A stretch of 43,469 bases of DNA from Prevotella sp. (GTDB taxonomy: Bacteria; Bacteroidota; Bacteroidia; Bacteroidales; Bacteroidaceae). The notes under the pieces are model-generated. The model did not search any database. It saw nothing but the letters and a program-made list of their open reading frames with translations, and was not told where the DNA came from. Below, piece by piece: positions 1 to 9,900 of this stretch (position 1 is its first letter; each line of letters opens with the position of its first letter). Both the position numbers and the translations under genes were made by a program. The DNA is taken from contig JAILEG010000002.1 of assembly GCA_024688365.1 (NCBI GenBank), forward strand, positions 1 through 43,469, written 5' to 3'.

Positions 1-343
1 CGTAACAGGGAGCCATTCAGCGATCATGAGTACTGAATATCAGATACTTACAGATAGTCCCATATAGAAAAACAGACTAAAATGCAGTGATCTTGATAAT
101 TTACTCTTTTTCTTTATTATGTAAACCGTTGATAATCAGAGGTTGTTTAATTTCGATATTGCTGAATAGTTACTCCTAACATATAAATACTCCTGACATT
201 TTGTTATACCCTCAAGCATTATTGGATTCAAGGACTCTCCCTTTCTCCCTATCCATAAACATCGCTCATTTTTCGCAAAGAAGCAAACTGGAAAGGATAA
301 TACAAGGATAAACAATGATAGAAGAAAAGGGCAGAAGAATTAC
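1..343. other. AT-rich non-coding stretch at window edge
   Basis: No credible gene is visible here. The sequence is AT-rich with many stops in all frames. It lies downstream of the minus-strand cdaA gene, so it would hold the 3' end of that transcript, but I see no strong hairpin with a T-run. Confidence 0.5.
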
Positions 344-1117
344 CTATCCCTGCGCCATCTCCTTCGTCAGAACACTCTCCAACTGTTCCGCCGACAGCCT
401 CAGCTGGAACTCGCCATGCAGGGCCACACTGATACGCCCCGTCTCCTCTGAGACGATAATCGCCAGCGCATCAGAGTCCTGAGAGATACCCATCGCAGCA
501 CGGTGGCGCAATCCAAGCTCCTTAGGAATATCCTGCTTGTGGCTCACGGGAAGGATACAACCCGCCGCCTTGATGCGACGCTTCGATATAAGCATGGCAC
601 CATCGTGCAGTGGCGAGTTCTTGAAAAAGATGTTCTCTATCAGCCGTTGGTTGATACGGGCATCTATGAGGTCACCTGTCGCGACAATATCCTCCAGCAC
701 AACCCCACGCTCTATGACTATCAATGCCCCCACCTTGCCGCGGCTCATGCTCATACAGGCCATGACGATAGGCATGATAGCCTCCTTGTCAACCTCCTCC
801 TTGTTCTGTCCGGTGAAGAGTTTCATGATGTTCTTCACCTTCCGATGTGCGCCAAGGCTATAGAGGAAATGGCGTATTTCCTCCTGAAAAAGCACAATCA
901 GACCGATGACACCCACCGACACCAGCTTGTCCATAATGCTTCCCAGCAGGCGCATCTCCAATACCTGGCTGACGATAAGCCATACGATGACAAACACCAT
1001 GATACCGATAAAGACATTCAGAGAGCGTGACTCTTTCATCAACCGGTAGACATAATAGAGCATCAGTGCCACCAGCACGATGTCAATAATATCCTTTAAG
1101 CCAAATTCAAAAAACAT
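344..1117 (-). CDS. cdaA: Diadenylate cyclase (c-di-AMP synthase), CdaA type
   Basis: This membrane enzyme condenses two ATP into cyclic di-AMP, a second messenger for turgor, potassium and cell-wall control. The 257-residue length is typical of CdaA. Three hydrophobic segments (about residues 10-27, 33-53 and 65-85) are followed by the DAC domain with GALIVIERG at 130, the DGA motif at 172-174 and RHR at 204-206, which bind ATP and metal. The start fits the family, which begins a few residues before the first membrane helix. It lies 190 bases downstream of folP on the same strand, an order I recall as common in Bacteroidetes, and may be read from the folP promoter. Confidence 0.95.
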   Translation of the reverse strand: MFFEFGLKDIIDIVLVALMLYYVYRLMKESRSLNVFIGIMVFVIVWLIVSQVLEMRLLGSIMDKLVSVGVIGLIVLFQEEIRHFLYSLGAHRKVKNIMKLFTGQNKEEVDKEAIMPIVMACMSMSRGKVGALIVIERGVVLEDIVATGDLIDARINQRLIENIFFKNSPLHDGAMLISKRRIKAAGCILPVSHKQDIPKELGLRHRAAMGISQDSDALAIIVSEETGRISVALHGEFQLRLSAEQLESVLTKEMAQG

Positions 1118-1307
1118 ATATTCACCCTATCCCCCCATCACCCTCCAACAGAGAAGGGACCCAAATATGCTTGCAGGGGTATCTTCAAATTATAATCATT
1201 TCCTCATTTCACTCTCCGCGGCTGTTCCGCAATGGCCCTTTCTGCCCTTACTGAAGGGCAAGATTCATCCCAACCGGACAAGACCAAAAACGTTTTTTGC
1301 CGGACAG

Positions 1308-2144
1308 CTACCTGTTCGTCCGCATTGCATCAACGATTCTCACAGCCTCAACCGCCTCCCGGACATCATGCACACGCAGGATATTGGCCCCTTTCAACAA
1401 GGCAATGGTATTCAGCACGGTTGTCCCGTTCAGGCTCTCCGCAGGCGTGATGCCCAGCAGCTGATGGATCATCCGCTTGCGACTGATGCCAACGAGCAGG
1501 GGCAACTCCATCACCGTCAGGCGCTCCATCACTTCAAGCAGGGCAAAATTGCCAGCGACAGGCTCCTTGCCAAAGCCAAAACCAGGGTCAAGGATGATGT
1601 CCTTCTGTCCCAAGGCACGCAGCTCCTGCACCTCTCGTGAGAAATTGACGAGCATGTCATGCAAGTTGGCTGCCGTTGACATTAATATATAAGGTGTACC
1701 CGTCTCTGCCACTGTCCGGAACATATCCGGGTCCCTGCCTTCCTCAACATCATTGATGATGTCGGCCCCAAACTCCTCAACCACCCTCCGGGCTATCGAG
1801 GCACGGAAGGTGTCGACAGAGATGGCAGCGTCCGGCTGTGCCTCACGGATGACTGGCAGGGCAGACGCCAGGCGTCTCATCTCCTCCTCCTCGCTGACAA
1901 CCTCACCGCCAGGGCGGGTAGAGCAGGCCCCCACGTCAATTATCTCTCCGCCCTCAGCAATAATCTGATTGGCACGGTTGCGGATAGCCTCTTCCGTCTG
2001 CACCCTGCTGTCGGCAAAGAACGAGTCGGGGGTCACGTTCAGAATACCCATTACCAAAGGCTTACTCAAGTCCATGAGCCGCCCACGCACGTTGATCGTA
2101 TAACTGACCGGCATTGCCATTGCCGGATTATTCATCTGTTCCAT
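1308..2144 (-). CDS. folP: Dihydropteroate synthase
   Basis: FolP joins p-aminobenzoate to hydroxymethyl-dihydropterin pyrophosphate in folate synthesis and is the sulfonamide target. The 278-residue protein has the signature NVTPDSF at 36-42 and DVGACSTRPG at 70-79, then the DPGFGFGK and GISRK motifs. The frame stays open further upstream to 2393, but that extension does not resemble the family and runs through the promoter, so I place the start at 2144; the next Met, at 2135, is also possible. The promoter box ends five bases before the ATG, predicting a leaderless or nearly leaderless mRNA. cdaA follows on the same strand. Confidence 0.93.
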   Translation of the reverse strand: MEQMNNPAMAMPVSYTINVRGRLMDLSKPLVMGILNVTPDSFFADSRVQTEEAIRNRANQIIAEGGEIIDVGACSTRPGGEVVSEEEEMRRLASALPVIREAQPDAAISVDTFRASIARRVVEEFGADIINDVEEGRDPDMFRTVAETGTPYILMSTAANLHDMLVNFSREVQELRALGQKDIILDPGFGFGKEPVAGNFALLEVMERLTVMELPLLVGISRKRMIHQLLGITPAESLNGTTVLNTIALLKGANILRVHDVREAVEAVRIVDAMRTNR

Positions 2145-2149
2145 ATCCG

Positions 2150-2180
2150 CAAAGATAGTGCAAATCAACCATACTCCCAA
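2150..2180 (-). promoter_or_regulatory. folP promoter, Bacteroidetes type
   Basis: On the minus strand, TTG at 2180-2178, a 20-base spacer and TATCTTTG at 2157-2150 match the -33/-7 consensus. Only five bases separate the -7 box from the ATG. Confidence 0.75.
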
Positions 2181-2286
2181 GGAAACAGCTCCATTTTTAA
2201 GAAAACTACAGACAAGAACCACAGACCATAACGACAAGATACGGCACGCAGCCATAAAGGAAGGACAAGAAACTGCATGCCATAAC

Positions 2287-2317
2287 TTGCTCATTTGCAG
2301 AAAATATCGTATATTTG
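2287..2317 (+). promoter_or_regulatory. Promoter of the Rpn-family gene
   Basis: TTG at 2287-2289, a 20-base spacer and TATATTTG at 2310-2317 match the Bacteroidetes consensus. The predicted leader is about 80 bases. It is divergent from the folP promoter about 110 bases away. Confidence 0.75.
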
Positions 2318-2404
2318 CAGCAAAGACAGAGTCTGCCAGCCTTTGGGCAACAGGTAATCCAGGCATCTGCCCGCACAACGATACAGTAAGCAAAAAGGAA
2401 AGGG

Positions 2405-3343
2405 ATGGAAAACTACATCAGATTTGACTGGGCCATGAAGCGCATGCTGCGCGACAAGGCCAACTACGGAGTACTGGAAGGATTGATGACAACCCTCCTC
2501 GGACAGCCTATCAAAATACAGAAGCTGCTTGAAAGTGAGAGCAATCAAGAGAATGAGGACGACAAACAGAACCGAGTCGATGTGCTGGCTGAGGGAGCTG
2601 ACGGAGAACTCTACTTGATTGAGGTGCAGAATGAGACCGAGTTTGCCTACTTCCAACGTATGCTCTTCGGCACTTCCAAGCTCGTAACTGAGTACATCAA
2701 CCGCGGACAAGGCTATGAGAACATCCGCAAGATATACAGCATAAACATCGTCTACTTCAATCTCGGTGAGGGGAAGGACTACGTATATCATGGAAAAACC
2801 GAGTTCTTCGGCATACACGACAATGAGAAACTCCGCCTATCGCCCTTCCAGCAGCAGAAGTTCAAAGTGGATGCTGTCAGCGAGCTTTATCCTGAATACT
2901 GGATACTGAAGGTAAATGACTTCAACAAGTGGAGCAAGACACCACTGGAACAATGGATTTACTTCCTCAGCACAAGTGAGATTCCCGAGGATGCTGACGC
3001 TCCCGGACTGCCTGAGGCACGCAAGAAGCTGAAGGTAGACCACATGAGCCATGCCGAGCGTAATGCCTATTACCGCCATTTGGATAATGTGGTTATCCTC
3101 CGTGACAATATCATCACAGCACGAGGAGAAGGAAAGCTGGAGGGAAAACTGGAAGGATTGGAAGAAGGAAGGAAGAAAGGAAGAGAGGAAGGAAGAGAGG
3201 AAGGAAGGAGAGAAGGGCATGCCGAAGGTGTGAAGGCTGCCAAGCTGGAGACCGCAAAGAATCTGCACCGGATGGGCCTCAGTCTGGCTGACATTGCCAA
3301 AGCCACAGACCTGTCGGAGGAGGAACTGAAAGGTAAGCTCTGA
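2405..3343 (+). CDS. Rpn-family PD-(D/E)XK nuclease (transposase_31/PDDEXK_2-like)
   Basis: Members of this family are DNA endonucleases related to RpnA and are implicated in RecA-independent recombination or phage defence; many copies occur in Bacteroidales genomes. The N-terminal opening (YIRFDWAMKRMLRDK), the RVDVLAEGADGELYLIEVQ block with D59, E73 and Q75 as likely catalytic residues, and the FGTSKLVTEYINRGQGY segment are typical. The C-terminal third is a charged linker of Gly-Arg-Glu repeats (about residues 238-276) followed by a short helical domain (NLHRMGLSLADIAKATDLSE) like those that end this family. The linker is encoded by an all-purine tract with tandem 12-base repeats, so its length may vary. 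I cannot tell whether it is active. Confidence 0.85.
   Translation: MENYIRFDWAMKRMLRDKANYGVLEGLMTTLLGQPIKIQKLLESESNQENEDDKQNRVDVLAEGADGELYLIEVQNETEFAYFQRMLFGTSKLVTEYINRGQGYENIRKIYSINIVYFNLGEGKDYVYHGKTEFFGIHDNEKLRLSPFQQQKFKVDAVSELYPEYWILKVNDFNKWSKTPLEQWIYFLSTSEIPEDADAPGLPEARKKLKVDHMSHAERNAYYRHLDNVVILRDNIITARGEGKLEGKLEGLEEGRKKGREEGREEGRREGHAEGVKAAKLETAKNLHRMGLSLADIAKATDLSEEELKGKL
3160..3217 (+). repeat. 58-base homopurine tract with 12-base tandem repeats
   Basis: Every base from 3160 to 3217 is A or G on the plus strand. It contains GGAAGAGAGGAA twice in tandem (3179-3190 and 3191-3202) and a partial third copy. The repeat unit is a multiple of three, so copy-number change would add or remove four residues without a frameshift. 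Confidence 0.85.
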
Positions 3344-3495
3344 ACAGCCCCATACATCAGTCAAACGGGCAGCTGCCACCCTCCGTGCCAACATAACGGG
3401 AGGATATATAGCCACCGAGGAAATTCCCTCACCGGAAAAGGACATTCCCTATCCACGTTTAGGAATTTCACCACTGACGACTAATGTGATTATCG

Positions 3496-3503
3496 TATAT
3501 TTG
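3496..3503 (+). promoter_or_regulatory. -7 box upstream of the His-rich secreted protein gene
   Basis: TATATTTG matches the -7 consensus and is followed by a leader of about 70 bases. No good TTG is found at the usual distance (CTG instead), so the -33 element is weak. Confidence 0.55.
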
Positions 3504-3574
3504 CAACTGACAAAGAACACAGCCACACATGCCGTGGCACAGTTCTGTCAACATGTTGAACAAACTAAAACCCG

Positions 3575-4096
3575 ATGATCATGAAACGAATACTGATGAC
3601 ACTGCTTGTGGCGATGACCATCTTCGCATCAGCCAAAGCCATGGGATACGATGAAGCCCGCATTGAGGCAAAGTACCTGACAGACAAGATGGCTTACGAG
3701 TTAGGACTCTCACCACGTGAGTATGATCGTGCCTATCGTGCCAACCTCGAATACCTCCTGAGTGTTGACAACTACGATGACCTCTATGCTGCCAGCTGGC
3801 GGTCACGCAACTCAGCACTGCGCATTGTCCTTGGAGGACGGCGATGGAACACCTTCGTCAATCTCAACTATTTCTATCGCCCCCTGGCCTGGCATAATGG
3901 TGTTTTCGTCCATCGTATCTACGACCGCTATCCCAGCCGCCATATGCCACGGCGCTATGTCCCAAGACCACGAGTAGCCCCACGACATGATATCCACCTA
4001 CATCCATCACGTCCGCACCACGACTCCTATCATCGCCATCCGCATCACGACAAAGGAATGGGACACGCATGGGGACACCACAACGGGAGATGGTAA
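3575..4096 (+). CDS. Secreted protein with His-rich C-terminus, function unknown
   Basis: I do not recognise the family. The 173-residue protein starts with a signal peptide (about residues 1-22, ending ASAKA). Next comes a helical region rich in Tyr, Arg and Asp (about 25-110) with YDEARIEAKYLTDKMAYELGL and a DNYDDLYAASWRSRN segment. The tail (about 117-173) is very rich in His, with Arg, Pro and Asp. A His-rich periplasmic tail suggests metal binding, but that is inference. The Met two codons downstream (MKRIL) is an equally good start. A promoter-like box lies about 70 bases upstream and a strong hairpin terminator follows, so the gene is probably monocistronic. Confidence 0.75.
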   Translation: MIMKRILMTLLVAMTIFASAKAMGYDEARIEAKYLTDKMAYELGLSPREYDRAYRANLEYLLSVDNYDDLYAASWRSRNSALRIVLGGRRWNTFVNLNYFYRPLAWHNGVFVHRIYDRYPSRHMPRRYVPRPRVAPRHDIHLHPSRPHHDSYHRHPHHDKGMGHAWGHHNGRW

Positions 4097-4122
4097 GCAT
4101 GCCACGTCACTACATAACGGCC

Positions 4123-4165
4123 AAAGAGGGCACACCACGGTTTGTGATGTGCCCTCTTTCCTTAT
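4123..4165 (+). terminator. Hairpin terminator after the His-rich protein gene
   Basis: An 11-bp perfect stem (AAAGAGGGCAC at 4123-4133 pairing with GTGCCCTCTTT at 4149-4159) is followed by a T-rich stretch on the plus strand. Confidence 0.8.
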
Positions 4166-4384
4166 CTTCTGACCCAGCCGTCAGCATCGGTACAGCGTGA
4201 AGCACGCTACCCGACCAGCATTGGAACAAGATGTTTCGCAAGACAAGAGCCACCGCCTGTCGGCAAGCACCAAAGCAAGACGGCAAGCAGGAAAGACTTA
4301 AAGCCCACTTTCCAGAACAAGCCACAACCCGGAAGCACCGCCTGCTTATGTGCCCATACAGCCAAAAACCCTGCACACTACGAC
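4166..4384. other. Convergent intergenic region without a gene
   Basis: This stretch between the two terminators holds no credible gene. A small perfect hairpin (AGCGTG, loop AAG, CACGCT at 4194-4208) is visible but has no T-run. Confidence 0.5.
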
Positions 4385-4385
4385 A

Positions 4386-4427
4386 TAAGAGAAAGGGGAA
4401 CCAGCTGCGTCACGCAGCCAGTCCCCC
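4386..4427 (-). terminator. Terminator of the SusC/SusD operon
   Basis: On the minus strand a GC-rich hairpin (outer stem GGGGA/TCCCC, inner stem GCTGCGT/ACGCAGC, 4395-4427) is followed by TTTCTCTT. Confidence 0.75.
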
Positions 4428-4505
4428 AAAAGAGAATTTATGGTATTCTGTGTTGCCTGAATAAATAATCAGATTATTCAAAAAAAGAAGAATCCCAAAT
4501 TAAGC

Positions 4506-5330
4506 TTACTCTGGGAAGCTATCATCCCAAGTAAAGATGAATGAGCCGGAACCTTCAACCTTACCTCCCTTCAAAGCTAAAAGATGGAAAGTAAGAACTG
4601 ACCCATCTACCGTCACAAAGCATTCCTGTGCATTGTTGGCAGCATCATAGTTGAGCGTGTAGGAAATTACCTTGCCGCTTTCGTCAATGACATACTCACC
4701 ATCAGCCATAGAAGCCTTGCCGTCCTTGAAAGTGAACTGGATGTTACCACCTGTAGGAAGATCAGACTCGCCATTCTGCTTGTAGACATTTGCATAAGGA
4801 GAGACTAAGCGATAGAGTCCATCCCTCTCCTTGGCCTTTTCCACATAGACCGTTCCCTTGTAGCCACTGAAAAGCTCATCGTCAAACGTACCATAACCAG
4901 CTTCCTGCCAGGTATAGTCACGATTGACTGTTACCGTAAGGCTATCATGTCCATACACTGTAGCCTGTTCGGAAGGAACAGAGAATGTGACGCTTTCCTT
5001 AGTTCCGATTTCCATATCGAACGTCACTGGAACCTCTACTACCGACTGTCCTGCGGCGAAACTTACCGTAGAAGGGGCTTTGAAGGCATCGTTGTCCTTC
5101 TTGAGTTCCACGGTTCCAGCCGTGGTGCTGTCAGTCCTTCCCACTTTCAGGATAAAACTCTGTGCGTCATCTGGTACCAATGTTATATCAGCATTGTCAG
5201 TATAGAGATACGCACCTGGATCAGACTCACCTGCAGCATAGTCTTCATCATCGGCAGCACAGGAGGTAAAGCCCAATACTGCAATCGACGCCAGAGCCAT
5301 CAGACCATATTTCTTGATTATATTCTTCAT
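4506..5330 (-). CDS. Surface or periplasmic lipoprotein in the SusC/SusD locus
   Basis: This 274-residue lipoprotein has a signal peptide with lipobox LGFTSC, so Cys24 would be lipidated. After a short acidic stretch (AADDEDYAAGESDPG) comes a beta-sandwich-like region (about residues 40-135) with Calx-beta-like phrases (LKVGRTDSTTAGTVEL, VPVTFDMEIGTKESVTFSVP). A second beta-rich domain ends the protein. Its place, 27 bases after the SusD gene, suggests a SusE/F-like role in binding the ligand at the cell surface, but I see no carbohydrate-binding signature and the ligand is unknown. The operon terminator follows. Confidence 0.8.
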   Translation of the reverse strand: MKNIIKKYGLMALASIAVLGFTSCAADDEDYAAGESDPGAYLYTDNADITLVPDDAQSFILKVGRTDSTTAGTVELKKDNDAFKAPSTVSFAAGQSVVEVPVTFDMEIGTKESVTFSVPSEQATVYGHDSLTVTVNRDYTWQEAGYGTFDDELFSGYKGTVYVEKAKERDGLYRLVSPYANVYKQNGESDLPTGGNIQFTFKDGKASMADGEYVIDESGKVISYTLNYDAANNAQECFVTVDGSVLTFHLLALKGGKVEGSGSFIFTWDDSFPE

Positions 5331-5357
5331 TGTCTTACTCGTTGAATTAGTTAAACA

Positions 5358-6938
5358 TTAATCCTTGTCAGCTACAGCGGTAGGCTTGCTGAGGCCACCG
5401 CCTGTACCTGTCGGAATCAGCTTGTTGTACTGCACCTCATTTTCAGGGATAGGCCAAATAAGTACCTTGTCACCAGCCTTGATGTCAAAGCAGTCATTGG
5501 CATCAAAGCCACCGCCACGACGGTCAAAGTCCTTGTTCAGACGGATAAGGTCGAACCAAGAGAGACCTTCACCCCAGAACTCCACACGACGCTGCTGGTA
5601 GACAGCTTCCTGCACAGCCTCACCCGTCGTTGCAGACAGAGAGTAGGCAGGGTCACGATACTGACGTACGAAGCTTACGAGATCCTGGGCACCCTTAGAT
5701 GCGTTTCCACCCATAGCCTCAGCCTCAGCCTTGATGTAATACATTTCCTCTACACGAATCAAAGGAATGTCCTGTGCATTGGTTGACTGGCCGGCAACAT
5801 CCTTGTAAGGAGCAAACTTCACCTGAGCATAGGCAGGGGCAGCCTGCTCTGCCAAATAGTTATTCTGTGCGGCCGTAAGCGAAGAGGAGCTGGCGTTCTC
5901 ATCGAGGAACCACGTCTTGCGCTTGTCAGAAGAAGGAATACTATTGAAAAGTTTCTTGTTGATGCGACGCCATCCACCCACCGTAGCATAGCCATAACAG
6001 AGAGATCCCATGTGGGAAGGCCAGTTCACGATACCTGACTTCACGACATCATCCGTCTCGGAAATCTTGATGCCCCAAAGCCAGTCATTCTCAGTCATAC
6101 TATTGAACGAAGGAGTGCCTGCGTTACCCAGGTCCTTGGGAGTAGCACCACTGTTGGAGATAACGTACTCGGCATCTTCCAGGGCAGCCTTCCAGTTACG
6201 CATCACGAGATAAACGCGGGCACGGATGGCATGAGCCACATTGATATCAACATACCGCTTGTCGTCACGGCTCACACCACTCTTACCAAGCAGTGTGATA
6301 GCACGGTCAAGATCGCTGAGGATTTGCTTGTAGACACCGGCTACAGAAGCACGCGCACAGCCATTCGTGGCAGCCTCATCCTTGTTCTTCTCTGTGATGA
6401 CAGGGACAGCCGCCGTCTTGTCAACATCAGTGTAACCATAGGTCGGAGCGTAAATCTGAACCAAGTTGAAGTAGTCAAAGGCACGGATGGCCAAGGCCTG
6501 GGCCAAATAATACTGCAACTGTGAGTCCGTCGTCATAGAGTCAACGACAGCCGTCACGGCGTTGGCGGAGTATATCTGATTGTACAGCGTACCCCATATC
6601 TCACGGTCATTGCCATAACTGTTGTCCACATTGTCGTATGACAGCGAGAAACCAAACCAGTTGTAGCCAATGTTCTGCGACACCATATCAATGCCACGGC
6701 TCTCCAGATGGAGCATGATGGAACCAAATCCAAAGTCACTATGAGCCGAACGAATAGCCTCATACTGTGAGAAATTGGCTGTGATGGCAGCCACGCTGGC
6801 AGCCAGACGTGCAGGATTCTCTGCAACGGTCGAAGTCTTTTGGGTTGTGGTCAGGTCTGTTCCCTGAGGCTCTGTATCCATGCAGCTGCCAAGAAGCAGA
6901 GAGGCTGAGACCACCATTATATATTTCAGAATCTTCAT
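5358..6938 (-). CDS. SusD/RagB-family nutrient-binding outer-membrane lipoprotein
   Basis: SusD proteins form the lid on a SusC transporter and deliver glycans or peptides to it. The 526-residue protein has the lipobox LLLGSC (Cys19), an N-terminal half with TPR-like helices (YYLAQALAIRAFDYFNLVQIYAPTYG is typical of SusD), and the C-terminal signature region (EEMYYIKAEAEAMGG, RRVEFWGEGLSWFDLIRLNK). It lies 33 bases downstream of the SusC gene and 27 bases upstream of a lipoprotein gene, so the three should be co-transcribed. The ligand cannot be read from the sequence; no glycoside hydrolase or peptidase is adjacent. Confidence 0.95.
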   Translation of the reverse strand: MKILKYIMVVSASLLLGSCMDTEPQGTDLTTTQKTSTVAENPARLAASVAAITANFSQYEAIRSAHSDFGFGSIMLHLESRGIDMVSQNIGYNWFGFSLSYDNVDNSYGNDREIWGTLYNQIYSANAVTAVVDSMTTDSQLQYYLAQALAIRAFDYFNLVQIYAPTYGYTDVDKTAAVPVITEKNKDEAATNGCARASVAGVYKQILSDLDRAITLLGKSGVSRDDKRYVDINVAHAIRARVYLVMRNWKAALEDAEYVISNSGATPKDLGNAGTPSFNSMTENDWLWGIKISETDDVVKSGIVNWPSHMGSLCYGYATVGGWRRINKKLFNSIPSSDKRKTWFLDENASSSSLTAAQNNYLAEQAAPAYAQVKFAPYKDVAGQSTNAQDIPLIRVEEMYYIKAEAEAMGGNASKGAQDLVSFVRQYRDPAYSLSATTGEAVQEAVYQQRRVEFWGEGLSWFDLIRLNKDFDRRGGGFDANDCFDIKAGDKVLIWPIPENEVQYNKLIPTGTGGGLSKPTAVADKD

Positions 6939-6971
6939 ATTTGTCTGTTTTGAATTTCCTATATGTATGAT

Positions 6972-9900
6972 TTAGAACACGAGCTTGATACCTCCTGAGA
7001 TGGTACGACGGGAAGTGTACCAGCTGGTGGAAGCCGAAAGCAGGCTCAGACGCGGGTCAAGACCCTGACGGGCAGAGAAGAGAGCCACATTCTCTGCTGA
7101 ACCGAAGATGCGCAGAGACTCAATGCCAATCTTGTTAGTCCATGCCTTTGGCAGGGTGTAACCCAGCGTGATGTTGTCAATAGAGAAGTAGTCGGAGCTG
7201 ACCATCCAGCGATCCGATTCACTGCTGGCATAGGAGTCTACATCGTCAAGACGGGGAACATCAGTATTACGGTTCTCCGGAGTCCATGCGTTCAAGATGT
7301 CCTGGTGCCAGTTCTGTCCAGCCTGGAAATCTGTACCGCCAGAGGCCATAAGGCTCCTGTAGCCCGCATCGTAAATAGTTCCACCCAGCTGGAAACTGGT
7401 TTGTACAGAGAAGTCAAAGCCCTTCCATGTGAGAGAGGTGTTCAGACCGCCGTAGAAATCAGGCAGCAACGAGCCTGTCTGCTTGCGGTTCCAAGAGTAG
7501 GCATTGTTGTAGTCGGTAGTTGTCTCCTCTATGTAGTTGCCGTTAGCGTCCGTTACAGGTTTGTTGTCACTACCCAGCTTCACACCGGTGTACATAGCAA
7601 GACCTGTCTCCGGGTCTACACCTTCGTAGTGGGGGAGGTAGAGATTGTAAATGCTCTGTCCTTCCTTGAGGATACGCAGTCCGCTGACGTACTGTCCGTT
7701 CTCGTAGTCGGAGCTGAGCGTCTTGATGCGGTTCTTCTGGAAAGTGCCATTGAGACCAACATTCCATGTGAGGTCTTTGTTCTGAATGATGTTGTAGTTG
7801 GCCTCAAACTCGAAACCATAGTTCTGAATAGTACCAATATTCACTGGCACTGACTTGTAACCATTAGAGATGGCCACGTTCTTATAGTCGAGCAGGTTGG
7901 TCGTGGCACGGAAGAAGAAGTCAGCCGATCCCGTGAGACGTCCCTTCCAGAAGCTGTAGTCTGCACCAAAGTCAAAGGCATTGGTCTTCTCCCACTTCAG
8001 ATTGGGATTACCCTTGTAGGCCAGCTTGCCGTCAGCGAACACACCATCGGCACCTGAGAGTTCATACTGATCCTCGTAGGCATACCAAGAATAATAGGTA
8101 TCATCATTGTTCAGCGTCACGTTGTGGTTGTCGTTACCTGTCTGACCGAAAGAGGCGCGGAGCTTCAAGAGGTCAACGGAATCCACGTCCTTCAGCCATG
8201 CTTCCTTCTTCATGTTCCATCCCAGACCGAAGTTGAAGAAGTTGCCCCAACGGTTGTCCTTGGCAAAAGCGGAAGTTCCGTCACGGCGATAACCAAGATT
8301 GACGAAGAAACGTTCATCGTAGTTGTAGTTGGCTGTGAAGAAGAAACCTGCCGTGTTGTACTTGTGTTCTGAGCCAGAGCCAGTACGCTGGTCGATGGTA
8401 TTACCCACTGTCGGATCACCACTCTTGTAGAGGTTCTGCCCCAAAGCATAGAAGTCTATCACTTTCAGGCGATAGCCCTCAAAACCAGCCGTAACGTTCA
8501 CATTGTTGAGACCAAAGCCATTCTGATAATTCAGAAGATACTGATGGGTCAGGGCTGTGGTACGACTCTGCTCCTGTACGTTCTCACCACCGTAACTGCT
8601 GCTCTGTCCATAGAGGGCGTTGCTCATGCTGTTGAAGATGGTATTGTCTGAGTTCAGACCAATGCGGGCTGTCAGGGAGAAGCCGTGAGTGAGGTCGGCC
8701 TTGGCATACCAGTTACCGTTGAAGATATCCATGTTGTACTCTCTCTTATTATAAGTAAGGTCTGAGAGAGGGTTGGACATTGACATATAGTTGCGTGATC
8801 CGGCAGAATACTTGCCGTCGCCGTAGTCATAGAGAAGATTGCCCGTATTGGCATCACGCATGATGTTACCCTGGGCATCACGAATATACATGGGATAGAT
8901 AGGAGCCATCGTGTTGGCAATGTAGAAAGCATTGGCGGACGAAGTGGAGTGGTCGCTGTCCTGATCGTCCGGAGAGAAGGAGTTGGTATGGGTGAAAGCC
9001 ATGTTCGAGCCGATGGTCAGCCAGTCACGCACCTTGTAGTCAACGCTCAGACGTGTGTTAAGACGCTTGAACCCCGAGCCCTCGATAGTTCCCTCGTCGT
9101 CAAGATAGCCGAAAGAAGCATAGTAGTTGAATCTGTCACTGGCACCGGCAATGCCCACGTTGTACTCCTGGCGTAAGGTATTCTTGAAAGTCTCGTCTGA
9201 CCAGTCGTCTGGAGTATAGTAGTTCTTGCCATCGCTGTAGCCCAAGGTAGCTTGTGGATTGAGCTTTCCGTTTTGGCCAATGAGGAGCTGACCCTTTGGT
9301 ACAGTCCATATGTTGTAGCCCGTCTTGCTCAAATCGGCATTTGACTGTACCCATGCCTCGCTGGCAGACATTCCGTTGTTGATCGTATGACCGTTGTAGT
9401 AAGTCTGATAGAGCTTCTCGTAGTAAGTTCCGGCATTGCCCAGCACCTTGTAGTTAGGCACCTCACGGGACACCATACCCCACTTGGCATCCACACTTAC
9501 GACAGGCTTGCCCTGCTGGCCTTTCTTGGTTGTAATCATTACCACACCATTGGCACCGCGCGAACCATACAGAGAGGTTGACACGGCATCCTTTAGAACG
9601 GTCATACTCTGAATATCAGAAGGATTGATGGCTGACAGGTCACCATCGTAAGGCACACCGTCAACAACATACAACGGAGAGGTGACACCATTGATGGAGC
9701 TTATACCACGGATACGAACCGTAGTATTCTGTCCTGGCTGACCGTTGGTCTGCAGTGTCTGCACACCGGCCATTGTACCAACAAGGGCACTTGAGACATT
9801 GGAAATCTGTCTGTTCTGAATCTTATCAGCCTTGATTTCCGAAGCGGCACCAGTATAAGCCGAACGCTTGGCAGTACCGTATGCCACAACCATTACCTCG

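Noticed and set aside
503..1030. 175-codon plus-strand frame opposite cdaA
   Set aside because: It mirrors a well-supported gene on the other strand and has no recognisable protein features.
1663..1702. FolP segment YILMSTAAN lacking the usual MHM-like motif
   Set aside because: This variant appears usual for Bacteroidetes FolP, so I do not treat it as a defect.
2145..2393. Upstream extension of folP by 83 codons
   Set aside because: It includes the promoter and is unlike DHPS N-termini.
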